NCBI RefSeq assembly: GCF_022809125.1
Contig: NZ_JALGBI010000001.1
Span: 1,426,001-1,490,000 of the forward strand
Length of the DNA stretch: 64,000 bases
Reading direction: 5' to 3'
From: Variovorax terrae
Lineage (GTDB): Bacteria; Pseudomonadota; Gammaproteobacteria; Burkholderiales; Burkholderiaceae_C
This document shows positions 34,917 through 42,911 of the stretch, in pieces. The notes beneath the pieces were generated by a model. That model searched no databases. It was not told the origin of the DNA and saw only the letters and a program-made list of their open reading frames with translations. The translations under genes were made by a program, and so were the position numbers. Numbering within the stretch: the stretch's first letter is position 1; every line of letters starts with the position of its first letter.

Positions 34917-35777
34917 ATGTCGACTCGCAAGCAACTCAAATCCCTGGCCGAGGCCCGCCGCGGCGTGCTGGTGCCCGGCGCGTTCAACGCGCTGTCGGCC
35001 AAGGTCATCGAAGACCTCGGTTTCGAGGCGATCTACATCACCGGCGCCGGCGTCACCAACATGTGGTTCGGCCTGCCCGACCAGGGCTTCATGGGCCTGG
35101 CCGAGATCGCCGACCACACGGCACGCATCCGCGACGCCGTGGCCCTGCCGCTGATCGTGGACGCCGACACCGGCTTCGGCAACGCGCTCAACGTGCGCCA
35201 CACGGTGCGCACGCTGGAGCGCGCCGGCGCCGACTGCATCCAGTTCGAGGACCAGGTGGCGCCCAAGCGCTGCGGCCATTTCTCGGGCAAGGAAGTCATC
35301 TCCACCGAGGAGGCGGTGAGCAAGATCAAGGCCGCCGCCGATGCGCGCCAGGACGCCGACCTGCTCATCATGGCGCGCACCGACGCCGCCGCCGTGCACG
35401 GCTTCGAGGCCGCCGTCGAGCGCGCGCAAAAGTTCAGCGAAGCCGGCGCCGACATCCTGTTCGTCGAGGCCGTGACCACGGCCGACGAAATCCGAGCGCT
35501 GCCGCAGCGCCTGCGCAAACCCCAGCTCATGAACATGGTGATCGGCGGCAGGACGCCGATCTTCAGCGCCGAAGAACTGGGTGGCCTGGGCTACGGCATC
35601 GTGCTGTATGCCAACGCGGCGCTGCAGGGCGCCGTGGCCGGCATGAGCAAGGCGCTGACCGTGCTGCGCGACACGAAACGCCTGGACGAAGACCCGGCGC
35701 TGGTCACGCCCTTCGCCGAGCGCCAGCGGCTGGTGGGCAAGCCCGAGTGGGATGCGCTGGAGCGCCGCTACACCTGA
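34917..35777 (+). CDS. isocitrate lyase/PEP mutase superfamily lyase (PrpB-like)
   Basis: A 286-residue carboxy-lyase. VPGAFNALSAKVIEDLGFEA, DADTGFGNALNVRHTVRTLE, FEDQVAPKRCGHFSGKEV and MARTDAAAVHGF are superfamily signatures; the catalytic loop KRCGH is intact. It could be 2-methylisocitrate lyase, or a related lyase for 2,3-dimethylmalate or oxaloacetate. The first is favoured by acnD and prpF upstream, yet the sequence differs from classical PrpB in several places. A dispersed repeat starts at its stop codon. Confidence 0.85.
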   Translation: MSTRKQLKSLAEARRGVLVPGAFNALSAKVIEDLGFEAIYITGAGVTNMWFGLPDQGFMGLAEIADHTARIRDAVALPLIVDADTGFGNALNVRHTVRTLERAGADCIQFEDQVAPKRCGHFSGKEVISTEEAVSKIKAAADARQDADLLIMARTDAAAVHGFEAAVERAQKFSEAGADILFVEAVTTADEIRALPQRLRKPQLMNMVIGGRTPIFSAEELGGLGYGIVLYANAALQGAVAGMSKALTVLRDTKRLDEDPALVTPFAERQRLVGKPEWDALERRYT

Positions 35778-35842
35778 ATTTGAAGGAAAATAGGCCCGAT
35801 GTCCGCGTCGGGTGGTCATCTGTTGCTATTGAAAATATAGCA
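35778..35842 (+). repeat. dispersed element family 1, copy D
   Basis: AATTTGAAGGAAAATAGGCC, then GTCC, GGTCATCTG and GCTATTGAAAATATAGC: the consensus order of the family. It begins on the base after the stop codon of the lyase gene. The terminal inverted repeat GCTAT-N7-ATAGC (35825-35841) is perfect. Confidence 0.85.
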
Positions 35843-35942
35843 TTCTGGGTGCCAACCCGGGTCTGTGCCTGGTCTGGCCGAAGGAGCAGGGGAGGTTTTC
35901 GCATGACGTCCCTGCATCGCGCCGGGCCGCGGCCGCGCGCCG

Positions 35943-36197
35943 TCAACGGCCCGCGCTGCCCAGGAGGCACAGGGCCAGAAAGGGCACGAGGTTGAGCAGG
36001 AGAATGCCAACCTTGTACAGCGTCATGCCGGCGTAGTGGAGGCGGTCGAACTGCTCCACCGACAGGCGAAACCACCGGCCGTGCCACTCGAACAGCCAGG
36101 CATGAGCGAACCGGAATGCGATGAACCACAGCAGCAGGATGGCGTAGTTGAGGACGAGGCACCACAGCAGAAAATCGCGGGCGGACTGAAGAGTCAT
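35943..36197 (-). CDS. DUF6868-like two-helix membrane protein
   Basis: An 84-residue protein with two membrane helices (about 8-30 and 61-80) and a conserved middle WHGRWFRLSVEQFDRLHYAG. I recall this pattern from small inner-membrane proteins of unknown function (DUF6868), but could not search. ATG at 36197 has AAGGAG at the right distance; the frame extends upstream without coding character. Confidence 0.78.
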   Translation of the reverse strand: MTLQSARDFLLWCLVLNYAILLLWFIAFRFAHAWLFEWHGRWFRLSVEQFDRLHYAGMTLYKVGILLLNLVPFLALCLLGSAGR

Positions 36198-36415
36198 GGG
36201 GCGTTCTCCTTGGCCGCGGAGGGCGAAAGCGTCGGGCGCATTCGGTCGCCTGGTGCCTGCGCTGGATCCCGGGGCCGCGGCCTGAGTGCATTGTGCGCCT
36301 GCGGGCCGGCGCGGCCCGGCGGCGGAGGGGCAAAACCGCGTCGCCGGGTCGGCGCCAGTGGCGCCGCAGCGCGCAGGTCGGCCGGGCGGCACGCGCCTCA
36401 TGCCAAAATTTCCCT

Positions 36416-37522
36416 ATGCCTCCTGTCCTGCATGCTCCCCTCGTCGCCCGCGGCCTTCTGCTCCTGCTCCTGGCCGCCGGGGTCTATTTCTTCCGGGGAT
36501 TCCTCGTCCCGGTGCTGGCCGCGCTGATCATCGGGTTCGCGAGCTGGCCGCTGTACCGGCGCGGCGTGGCGCGGTGCCGCGGCAACACCACGCTGGCGGC
36601 GAGCCTGGCATTGCTCCTCGTGGTGGTCGTGCTGGTCGTGCCGCTCACGCTGGCGCTGCACTATGCGCTGCAGGAGGCCGGCAGCTACGTCACCTGGCTG
36701 CTCGAGGCCAACCGCAACGGCGCGCCCGTGCCGCGCTGGATCGAGGCGCTGCCGCTGGCGGGCGAGCGGCTGGCTACCTACTGGCGCGAGCACCTGGGCG
36801 AGCCCGGAGCGCTGGGCGAGTGGATCCAGCTTCTCAGCGGGCAGCACGTGGGCAACATCTACCGCACGCTGCTGGCCGCCACCGGCAATCTGTTCAACCT
36901 GGCGCTGACGATGCTGTTCATGCTGATCACTCTGTTCTTCGTCTACAAGGACGGCGCGCGCATCGCCGCGCAGCTCGACGTGGTGGGCGAGCGGGTGCTG
37001 CCGCTGCGCTGGCAGCATTTCTCGCGCGTGGTGCCCGCCACCGTGAGCGCCACCGTCACCGGCATGGGCCTGATCGCGCTGGGCGAGGGCGTGGTGCTGG
37101 GCCTGGCGTACTGGGTCGCGGGCGTGCCGTCGCCAGTGCTGCTCGGGGCGGCCACGGGGCTGATGGCGCTGATTCCCGGCGGCGCGCCGCTGTCGTTCAC
37201 GCTGGTGTCGCTCTACCTCGTCGGCTCGGGGCACGCGGCGGCGGGGGCGGGCCTGTTCGTCTGGGGCGCGGTGGAGCTGTTCATCGTCGACAAGACGCTG
37301 CGCCCGCGCCTGGTGGGCGGGCCGGTGAAGCTGCCGTTCCTGCCCACCTTCTTCGGCCTGGTCGGCGGGGTCAAGACCCTGGGGCTGGTCGGCCTGTTCG
37401 TGGGGCCGGTGCTGATGGCGCTGCTGGTGGCGATCTGGCGCGAGTGGCTGTATGGCATCAGCCCGGGACAGGCCGCGGCGGCCGTGCGGCCTGCGGCGCC
37501 GCCCGTGCGCGACGACCGCTGA
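36416..37522 (+). CDS. AI-2E family transporter
   Basis: A 368-residue membrane protein with about eight helices of the AI-2 exporter/PerM family. It opens with LLAAGVYFFRGFLVPVLAALIIGFASWPLY and has the family's glycine-rich GLMALIPGGAPLSFTLVSLYL and VVGGVKTLGLVGLFVGPVLMALL-type ending. Substrate in most members is unknown; AI-2 transport is shown only in a few. No operon partner. Confidence 0.88.
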   Translation: MPPVLHAPLVARGLLLLLLAAGVYFFRGFLVPVLAALIIGFASWPLYRRGVARCRGNTTLAASLALLLVVVVLVVPLTLALHYALQEAGSYVTWLLEANRNGAPVPRWIEALPLAGERLATYWREHLGEPGALGEWIQLLSGQHVGNIYRTLLAATGNLFNLALTMLFMLITLFFVYKDGARIAAQLDVVGERVLPLRWQHFSRVVPATVSATVTGMGLIALGEGVVLGLAYWVAGVPSPVLLGAATGLMALIPGGAPLSFTLVSLYLVGSGHAAAGAGLFVWGAVELFIVDKTLRPRLVGGPVKLPFLPTFFGLVGGVKTLGLVGLFVGPVLMALLVAIWREWLYGISPGQAAAAVRPAAPPVRDDR

Positions 37523-37548
37523 TGCCGGGCCGGGAGGTTCCGGTGTAT

Positions 37549-37881
37549 TCAGCGCCCGTCGTGCAGGCCGTGCGCCCGCAGCAGGGCTTTGAGCCGCCGC
37601 ACCTCGGCACGTAGGTCGAGCACCAGCGCGGCGCTGTCCAGGGCCATGCCGAAGTCGCGCTCCAGCCGGCGCGCATCGAGCGCGCGCTGCAGGTCGGTGT
37701 CGTGGAAGCGCCATTGCTCGGGCGGCGTGGCAGCAGCAGGGGCCTCGACGATGCCGAGTTCGACCAGCTGGACGATCCAGCCGATGTCGGCGCCGCAGGC
37801 GTGGGCGAGGTCGCCGGCATCGATCGATGCGCTGGCCGACACGACGGTGGTGGTGACGGAGACAGGGTGCATGGCGGTCAC
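37549..37881 (-). CDS. cbpM: chaperone modulator CbpM
   Basis: A 110-residue MerR-like protein that binds and inhibits the DnaJ homologue CbpA. It has the short N-terminal helix-turn-helix with IDAGDLAHACGADIGWIVQLVELG and a C-terminal coiled part (ALVLDLRAEVRRLKALLR). Its ATGA overlaps the cbpA stop (37878-37881), the standard order cbpA-cbpM. Confidence 0.85.
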   Translation of the reverse strand: MTAMHPVSVTTTVVSASASIDAGDLAHACGADIGWIVQLVELGIVEAPAAATPPEQWRFHDTDLQRALDARRLERDFGMALDSAALVLDLRAEVRRLKALLRAHGLHDGR

Positions 37882-38837
37882 ACTCCCAGATGGCTGCGCG
37901 GATTGAAGGGGGCGGCCTGCGCCAGCTGGCGGTAGGCGGCCTGGGCGGCATCGCTGTCGGCCGGCGGCAGCGCGATCTCCAGCAGCAGGTACAGGTGGCC
38001 CGGCGGCTTGCCGGGAAAGCCGCGCTCCTTGAGGCGCAGCTTCATGCCGCCGCGCGCCCGGGCGGGCACGCTCACCTCCACCACGCCGCCGGTCGGCGTG
38101 GGCACCTGCACCTGCGCGCCCAGGGCCGCCTCGGTCGGCGTGACCGGCAGGTTCATGTAGAGGTCGCGGCCCTCGATGCGCCAGCGCGGGTGCGGCGCGA
38201 TCCGCACCTCCAGGTACAGGTCGCCGGCCGGTTCGCCGCCGCTGCCGGGCATGCCCTGGCCCGCCAGGCGGATGTACTGGCCGGGATGCACGCCCGGCGG
38301 AATCTTCACCTGCAGCGTGCGGGTGCGCCGGGCGAAGCGGCCCTCGGCGTCGGGCTCGACCGACTGCAGGCTGATCTCGCGCTCGGCGCCGGCCAGCGCG
38401 TCTTCCAGCGTGATCTCGATGGCCGCATGATGGTCTTCGCCGCGCGCCCGGGGGTTGTGCCGGGCGGCGCCGCGGCGTTCTGCCGCGCCGAACACCGAGG
38501 AGAAGAACTCGCTGAAGTCGGCATGGTCGGCCGGCCCCGCGCCCGGCCCGCGGTGGAACTCGAAGCCCTGGTCCCAGCCCGGCGGCGGCTGGAAGTCGCC
38601 CTGCGGGTCGCCGCCGCGCGCGACGCGGTCGGCCAAGCCGTCGTAGGCCGCGCGCTTTTCCGGGTCGCGCAGCACGTCGTAGGCTTCATTGAGGTCGCGC
38701 ATGCGCGCTTCGGCGTCGGCTTCCTTGCTGACGTCGGGATGGTATTTGCGCGCCAGCCGGCGGTACGCCTTGCGCACGTCGTCTTCCGTTGCCGCGCGTT
38801 CGACGCCGAGGGTGGCGTAGTAGTCCTTGAATTCCAT
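37878..38837 (-). CDS. cbpA: DnaJ-family co-chaperone CbpA
   Basis: A 319-residue DnaJ homologue. J domain with the HPD motif (ARKYHPDVSKEAD) in residues 1-70, a Gly/Phe-rich linker, then the two C-terminal substrate domains (EDALAGAEREISLQ; PGVHPGQYIRLAGQGMPG). No zinc-finger CXXCXGXG repeats, which marks it as CbpA rather than DnaJ. Coupled to cbpM. Confidence 0.93.
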   Translation of the reverse strand: MEFKDYYATLGVERAATEDDVRKAYRRLARKYHPDVSKEADAEARMRDLNEAYDVLRDPEKRAAYDGLADRVARGGDPQGDFQPPPGWDQGFEFHRGPGAGPADHADFSEFFSSVFGAAERRGAARHNPRARGEDHHAAIEITLEDALAGAEREISLQSVEPDAEGRFARRTRTLQVKIPPGVHPGQYIRLAGQGMPGSGGEPAGDLYLEVRIAPHPRWRIEGRDLYMNLPVTPTEAALGAQVQVPTPTGGVVEVSVPARARGGMKLRLKERGFPGKPPGHLYLLLEIALPPADSDAAQAAYRQLAQAAPFNPRSHLGV

Positions 38838-38928
38838 GGGAGCCCCGGTAGCGCAGCAGGCCGCGATGGCCCGCGTGGTCCATCATACCGGGATGGGGGT
38901 GCGCGGCATGGCCATGCCGCGCGGGGGC

Positions 38929-39744
38929 TCAGCCGCGCAGGCCCTTATAGAACATGTAGGCGGCCAGCACGTACAGGATGCTCGCGAACACGCGCTTGAG
39001 CTTGCCCACGGGCAGGCTGTGCGCGGCCTTGGCGCCCAGCGGCGCGGTGAACACGCTGAAGACGGCGATCACCGCGAGGGCCGGCAGCCAGATGTAGCCG
39101 AACGAGCCCGCCGGCAGGCCTTGCACCGACTGGCCGCTGATGATGTAGCCCAGCACGTTGGCCAGCGCGATGGGAAAGCCCAGCGCCGCGCTGGTGGCCA
39201 CCGCGTTGTGGATGGCCACGTTGCACCAGGTCATGAACGGCACGCTGATGAAGCCGCCGCCCGCGCCGACCAGGCCCGAGAGGAAGCCGATGAAGCCGCC
39301 CGCGCCGAGCTGGCCCGCGGTGCCGGGCATCTGGCGCGTGGGCTTGGGCTTCTTGTCGAGGAACATCTGCGTGGCCGAGAAGCCCACGAACAGGCCGAAG
39401 AAGATGGCCAGGTACGAGCCCTTGAGCAGCGCGAACACGCCCAGGCTACCGACGATGCTGCCGATCACGATGCCGGGCGCCAGGCCCTTGACCAGGTCCC
39501 AGCGCACCGCGCCGCGCTTGTGGTGCGCGCGCACGCTGGAGATGGACGTGAAGATGATGGTGGCCATCGAGGTGGCGATCGCCATCTTGACCGCGAGGTC
39601 GGGGCCGACGCCGCGCGCCGACATGATGAGCGTGATGAAAGGCACCATCAGCATGCCGCCGCCGATGCCCAGCAGGCCTGCGAGAAAGCCCGTGCCAATG
39701 CCCAGCAGGGCGAGTTCGATGATGAGCTGGGGTTCGAGATTCAT
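38929..39744 (-). CDS. TauE/SafE family anion transporter
   Basis: A 271-residue protein with eight helices and the duplicated TauE motif: GTGFLAGLLGIGGGMLMVPF in the first half and GFLSGLVGAGGGFISVPFM in the second. Family members export sulfite or other sulfur/organic anions. ATG at 39744 sets the first helix; the frame is open further upstream, but that part is the 6S RNA gene, so I reject the longer start. Confidence 0.92.
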   Translation of the reverse strand: MNLEPQLIIELALLGIGTGFLAGLLGIGGGMLMVPFITLIMSARGVGPDLAVKMAIATSMATIIFTSISSVRAHHKRGAVRWDLVKGLAPGIVIGSIVGSLGVFALLKGSYLAIFFGLFVGFSATQMFLDKKPKPTRQMPGTAGQLGAGGFIGFLSGLVGAGGGFISVPFMTWCNVAIHNAVATSAALGFPIALANVLGYIISGQSVQGLPAGSFGYIWLPALAVIAVFSVFTAPLGAKAAHSLPVGKLKRVFASILYVLAAYMFYKGLRG

Positions 39745-39792
39745 GGATTGTTGTTCTACTGCGGGTGGCGCCGCTGCGCGAGGCGCGACAGG

Positions 39793-39973
39793 ATAGGTGT
39801 CTGCAAGTGCCACCGGACCGGCATCCTGAACCGGGGGTTCAGGTGGGCGAGGGCAACCTGACGTTGGGTTCATCTGACGCGAGACGATCACGCTCATCAG
39901 GTGATGTACCAAGCCCGGGCTCTAAGAGCATTGGTTCAAGGAAATATAAAGCCCGGCGTGCACTGCAGACGCC
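39793..39973 (-). ncRNA. ssrS: 6S RNA
   Basis: A transcript of about 181 bases whose ends pair: 5' GGCGTCTGCAGTGC-ACGCCGG with 3' CCGGTGGCACTTGCAGACACC, leaving one long irregular hairpin as in 6S RNA, which binds sigma70 polymerase. CCTTGAACC follows the 5' stem and GGTTCAGG precedes the 3' stem. A TACAAT box ends at 39977, just before the start. Location after zapA is the standard place in beta- and gammaproteobacteria. Identified by structure and context. Confidence 0.8.
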
Positions 39974-40028
39974 TCCATTGTAGGCGCTCGGGACGCCACG
40001 CGAAGGCGGGGCCGGCGCGATGGCGCAG

Positions 40029-40370
40029 TCAGAGCAGGCGGCCGTCGCCGCCCAGCGCGTTGTCCAGCCGCTGCAGCAGCGCGGCCAGGCGCGGATCGGT
40101 GCTGCCGTCGTCCGCGCTCCCCAGCGGCAGGGGCTCGGCGCTGCCGAAGCCCGAGGCCTGGAAGCCCGCGTTGCGGTCGGACAGGTCGAACGCGAGATTG
40201 AGCGCCGCCAGCACCGCGATGCGGTCGCGCGCCTTGACCTTGCCCGCGTCGCGGATGCGGCACATGGCCGAGTCGACCTTCTCCACGGCTTCCAGCAGCC
40301 GGGACTCGCCGCCCTCGGGGCAGCCCAGCAGGTAGCTCTGCCCCATGATCTGGACCTCGAGCTGCTTCAT
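40029..40370 (-). CDS. zapA: cell division protein ZapA
   Basis: A 113-residue protein that bundles FtsZ filaments at the division ring. The N-terminus KQLEVQIMGQSYLLGCPEG matches ZapA, followed by the helix VEKVDSAMCRIRDAGKVKARDRIAVLAALNLAFD. The C-terminal tail is longer and less conserved than in E. coli. It overlaps the preceding coiled-coil gene by four bases. Confidence 0.93.
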   Translation of the reverse strand: MKQLEVQIMGQSYLLGCPEGGESRLLEAVEKVDSAMCRIRDAGKVKARDRIAVLAALNLAFDLSDRNAGFQASGFGSAEPLPLGSADDGSTDPRLAALLQRLDNALGGDGRLL

Positions 40371-40600
40371 GCCGGGTCTTTCTGCGGCGCGGGGCCGGCC
40401 GCCGCTTCGGGCAGGCGCTCCAGCAGGGCCTCGACCCGGGTGCGCGCGGCGCTGAGGCGCGACTTGAGCGAATCGCGCTCGTGCGTCAGCACCTCCACCT
40501 GCTCGGCCAGCAGGGCGTTGGTGCGCTGCAGTTCCTCGTAGCGAACGAGCAGGCGTTCCACGCGTTCGGCAATCCGGTCGATTTGGGACGATTGGGCCAT
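40367..40600 (-). CDS. coiled-coil protein upstream of zapA (ZapB-like/DUF904-like)
   Basis: A 77-residue, almost entirely helical protein with heptad repeats (IAERVERLLVRYEELQRTNA and LAEQVEVLTHERDSLKSRLS). ATG at 40600 fits; its stop TGA overlaps the zapA start in ATGA, so both are translated together. Small coiled-coil proteins here are annotated as cell-division or TIGR02449-type proteins. A ZapB-like role is inferred. Confidence 0.82.
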   Translation of the reverse strand: MAQSSQIDRIAERVERLLVRYEELQRTNALLAEQVEVLTHERDSLKSRLSAARTRVEALLERLPEAAAGPAPQKDPA

Positions 40601-40654
40601 ACAGTGTTTGATTGTAGGGTTTGTGACAGATTTCAACTTAGAATCAGCGCTGTT

Positions 40655-40857
40655 GGTGCTCGCGGTGTGGTTCACATGCCGCAGTTCAACGGGAAGCAGG
40701 AGAGAGAGCCCGTCCAGGGCCGACCCAACCTGCGCTGCCCCCGCAACGGTCAAGCGGACGAATCGCCTGATTCCGTTTCCATCATCCAGCCACTGGGCGT
40801 CCTGAACAAGCGCCTGGGAAGGCGATGGGAATCGCTCCGCCAGCCCGGATACCGGCC
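40655..40857 (+). promoter_or_regulatory. cobalamin (B12) riboswitch
   Basis: The adenosylcobalamin aptamer is clear: GTTCAACGGGAAGCAGG near 40684, the B12 box core TGCGCTGCCCCCGCAACGG near 40731-40749, CCACTGGGCGT near 40790 and the closing CAGCCCGGATACCGGCC (40841-40857). It lies ahead of btuB and the cobalamin cluster, so B12 should switch them off. A TAGAAT box at 40639 could be the promoter. Confidence 0.93.
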
Positions 40858-40865
40858 AACAAGGT

Positions 40866-40899
40866 GGCCGCACGTCCTCTCGCGAGAGAGGCGGCGGCC
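40866..40899 (+). terminator. riboswitch expression-platform hairpin
   Basis: Nested stem GGCCGC / GCGGCC (40866-40871 with 40894-40899) enclosing CCTCTC-GCGA-GAGAGG, just after the aptamer. The run of T after it is short (two), so it may block translation or act as a weak terminator rather than a classical one. Confidence 0.6.
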
Positions 40900-40945
40900 T
40901 TGACGCCCACACGCCGGCGGGGAAGCCGGCAAGGGTATTCTGTTG

Positions 40946-42778
40946 ATGCTTCTACCCATGACAATCCGCATGTCCCCCGCGCGCCTGGCCGCGCTTGCGC
41001 TGCCCCTGAGCTGCGCGCTGCCCTGGTCCGCACAGGCCCAGTCCTCCTCATCCGCCCTCAAGGAAACCGTGGTCACCGCCACCCGCGTGGCGCAGCCGCT
41101 GTCGGACCTGGTGGCCGACGTGTCCATCATCGACCGCGAGACCATCGAGCGCAGCGGCGTCACCGGCGTGGCCGACGTGCTGGCCCGCGTGCCCGGCATC
41201 GAGATCTCGCGCAACGGCGGCCCCGGCACCACCACCAGCGTGTTCGTGCGCGGCGCCGAGTCGCGCTTCACCGCGGTCTACATCGACGGCATCCGCATCG
41301 ACACCCAGTCCACCGGCGGCGCGGCCTGGGAGAGCATTCCGCTGGCGCTGATCGACCGCATCGAGGTGCTGCGCGGCCCGGCTGCAGCGGTCTACGGCTC
41401 CGACGCGCTCGGCGGCGTGATCCAGCTGTTCACGAAGAAGGGCGAGGGCGCTTTCGCGCCCTACGTCGGCCTGGGGCTGGGCTCGCTCGGCACCCGGCGC
41501 CTCGAGGCGGGCTTCAGCGGCAGCCAGGGCGACTTCGACTACTCGGTGGGCGTGGCGCGCGACAGCAGCGACGGCTTCAACGCGCGTCCCATCCCCACCA
41601 TGAACCCGGACCGCGACGGCTTTCGCAGCACCTCGGGCAATGCGCGCCTGGGCTTGCGCCTGAGCCCGACGCAGAAGCTCGACGCCACGCTGCTGGCCAA
41701 CGACCTGAACTCGCAGTACGACAACTCGCTCAAGCTGGATGACCGCAACCACCACAAGCTGCAGGCCATGGGCCTGAACTGGCAGTCGCAATGGTCCGAG
41801 GTCTGGAGCAGCAAGGTCAGCGTGTCCGAATCGCGCGAGCTCTACGAGACCACGCCGTCGCCCTACCTGTCCATCACCCGGCTGCGCAACTACCTGTTCC
41901 AGAACGAGATCCGCCTGGGCGCGCACCTGGTCACCGCCGCGCTCGAGCGCCGCGAGGACCGCCTGGAGAACGCCCCGATCGACCGCAAGCGCTCGCAGGA
42001 CGCGCTGGCGCTGGGCTATGGCTACACCTATCAGCAGCACACCGTCCAGGTGAACCTGCGGCACGACCAGGACAGCGAGTTCGGCGGCAAGAACACCGGC
42101 AGCCTGGCCTATGGCTACGCCTTCGCGCCGGGCTGGCGCGCCACGGCCTCGGTGGGCAACGCCTTCCGCGCGCCCACGCTGTACCAGCGCTTCAGCATCT
42201 ATGGCGTGTCCAGCCTGCGCCCCGAGTCGAGCCGCAACGTCGAGTTCGGGCTGCGCTATGCGCAGGGCAGCAGCAGCTTCGGCGTGGTGGCCTACCGCAA
42301 CCGGGTCAGCGACCTCATCAGCTTCGTGGGCGCGGGCACCTGCCAGTCGTCCTTCGGCTGCTACGCCAACACCGCGCGCGCCGAGTACGAAGGCATGACC
42401 TTTTCGGGCGGCTACCAGCTGGCCGGCGTGAGCCTGCGCGCCTCGCTCGACGTGCAGAACCCGCGTGACCTCGACACCGGCAAGCAGCTCGCGCGCCGCT
42501 CGCGCCAGCACGCCACGCTGGGCGCCGACACGCGCGTGGGCAACTGGCTGCTGGGCGCCGAGGCGCAGCTCTCGGGCAAGCGCTACGACAACGTGGCCAA
42601 CACCACGGTGCTGGGCGGCTACAGCCTGATCAACCTGAGCGCCAGCACCCGCCTGGCCAAGGACTGGACGCTGCTGGCGCGTGTGGACAACCTGGCCGAC
42701 AAGACCTACCAGCTTGCCAACACCTACGCCACCGCGGGCCGCACCTTGTATGTCGGCCTGAAGTGGGCTCCTCAGTAA
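40946..42778 (+). CDS. btuB: TonB-dependent cobalamin receptor
   Basis: An outer-membrane beta-barrel receptor of 610 residues. Signal peptide ends near AQAQ; the TonB box ETVVTATR follows. Plug domain motifs: RVPGIEISRNGGPGTTTSVFVRG and IEVLRGPAAAVYGSDALGGVIQ. The start is uncertain; ATG at 40946 has AAGGG ten bases ahead, with later ATGs at 40958 and 40970. The last strand ends YVGLKW-APQ; the terminal APQ is followed directly by a repeat, so the barrel's usual aromatic end may have been extended. Controlled by the riboswitch. Confidence 0.93.
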   Translation: MLLPMTIRMSPARLAALALPLSCALPWSAQAQSSSSALKETVVTATRVAQPLSDLVADVSIIDRETIERSGVTGVADVLARVPGIEISRNGGPGTTTSVFVRGAESRFTAVYIDGIRIDTQSTGGAAWESIPLALIDRIEVLRGPAAAVYGSDALGGVIQLFTKKGEGAFAPYVGLGLGSLGTRRLEAGFSGSQGDFDYSVGVARDSSDGFNARPIPTMNPDRDGFRSTSGNARLGLRLSPTQKLDATLLANDLNSQYDNSLKLDDRNHHKLQAMGLNWQSQWSEVWSSKVSVSESRELYETTPSPYLSITRLRNYLFQNEIRLGAHLVTAALERREDRLENAPIDRKRSQDALALGYGYTYQQHTVQVNLRHDQDSEFGGKNTGSLAYGYAFAPGWRATASVGNAFRAPTLYQRFSIYGVSSLRPESSRNVEFGLRYAQGSSSFGVVAYRNRVSDLISFVGAGTCQSSFGCYANTARAEYEGMTFSGGYQLAGVSLRASLDVQNPRDLDTGKQLARRSRQHATLGADTRVGNWLLGAEAQLSGKRYDNVANTTVLGGYSLINLSASTRLAKDWTLLARVDNLADKTYQLANTYATAGRTLYVGLKWAPQ

Positions 42779-42905
42779 CCGTGGCTCGCCCCCAGGCTGC
42801 GCGCACGGTGCGCGCTGCGCCTCCCCCCTGCCGGGGGCAACGCCAGCGGCCCGGCGAAGCCGGTTCCGCGGCGTTCCCCGGCTGGGCCTCGTTGCGCAGT
42901 AGGCT
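42779..42905 (-). repeat. dispersed repeat family 2 (intergenic copy)
   Basis: A GC-rich block between btuB and cobB with GGCTCGCCCCCAGGCTGCGC, GCGCCTCCCCCCTGCCGGG and CCAGCGGCCCGGCGAAGCCG. In reverse it resembles the block inside cobQ (GGCCCCCTCGGGGGGCAGGG, then GTGGGGGC). I recognise this as a common comamonad intergenic repeat from memory; that needs a genome search. Confidence 0.6.
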
Positions 42906-42911
42906 TGTGGC

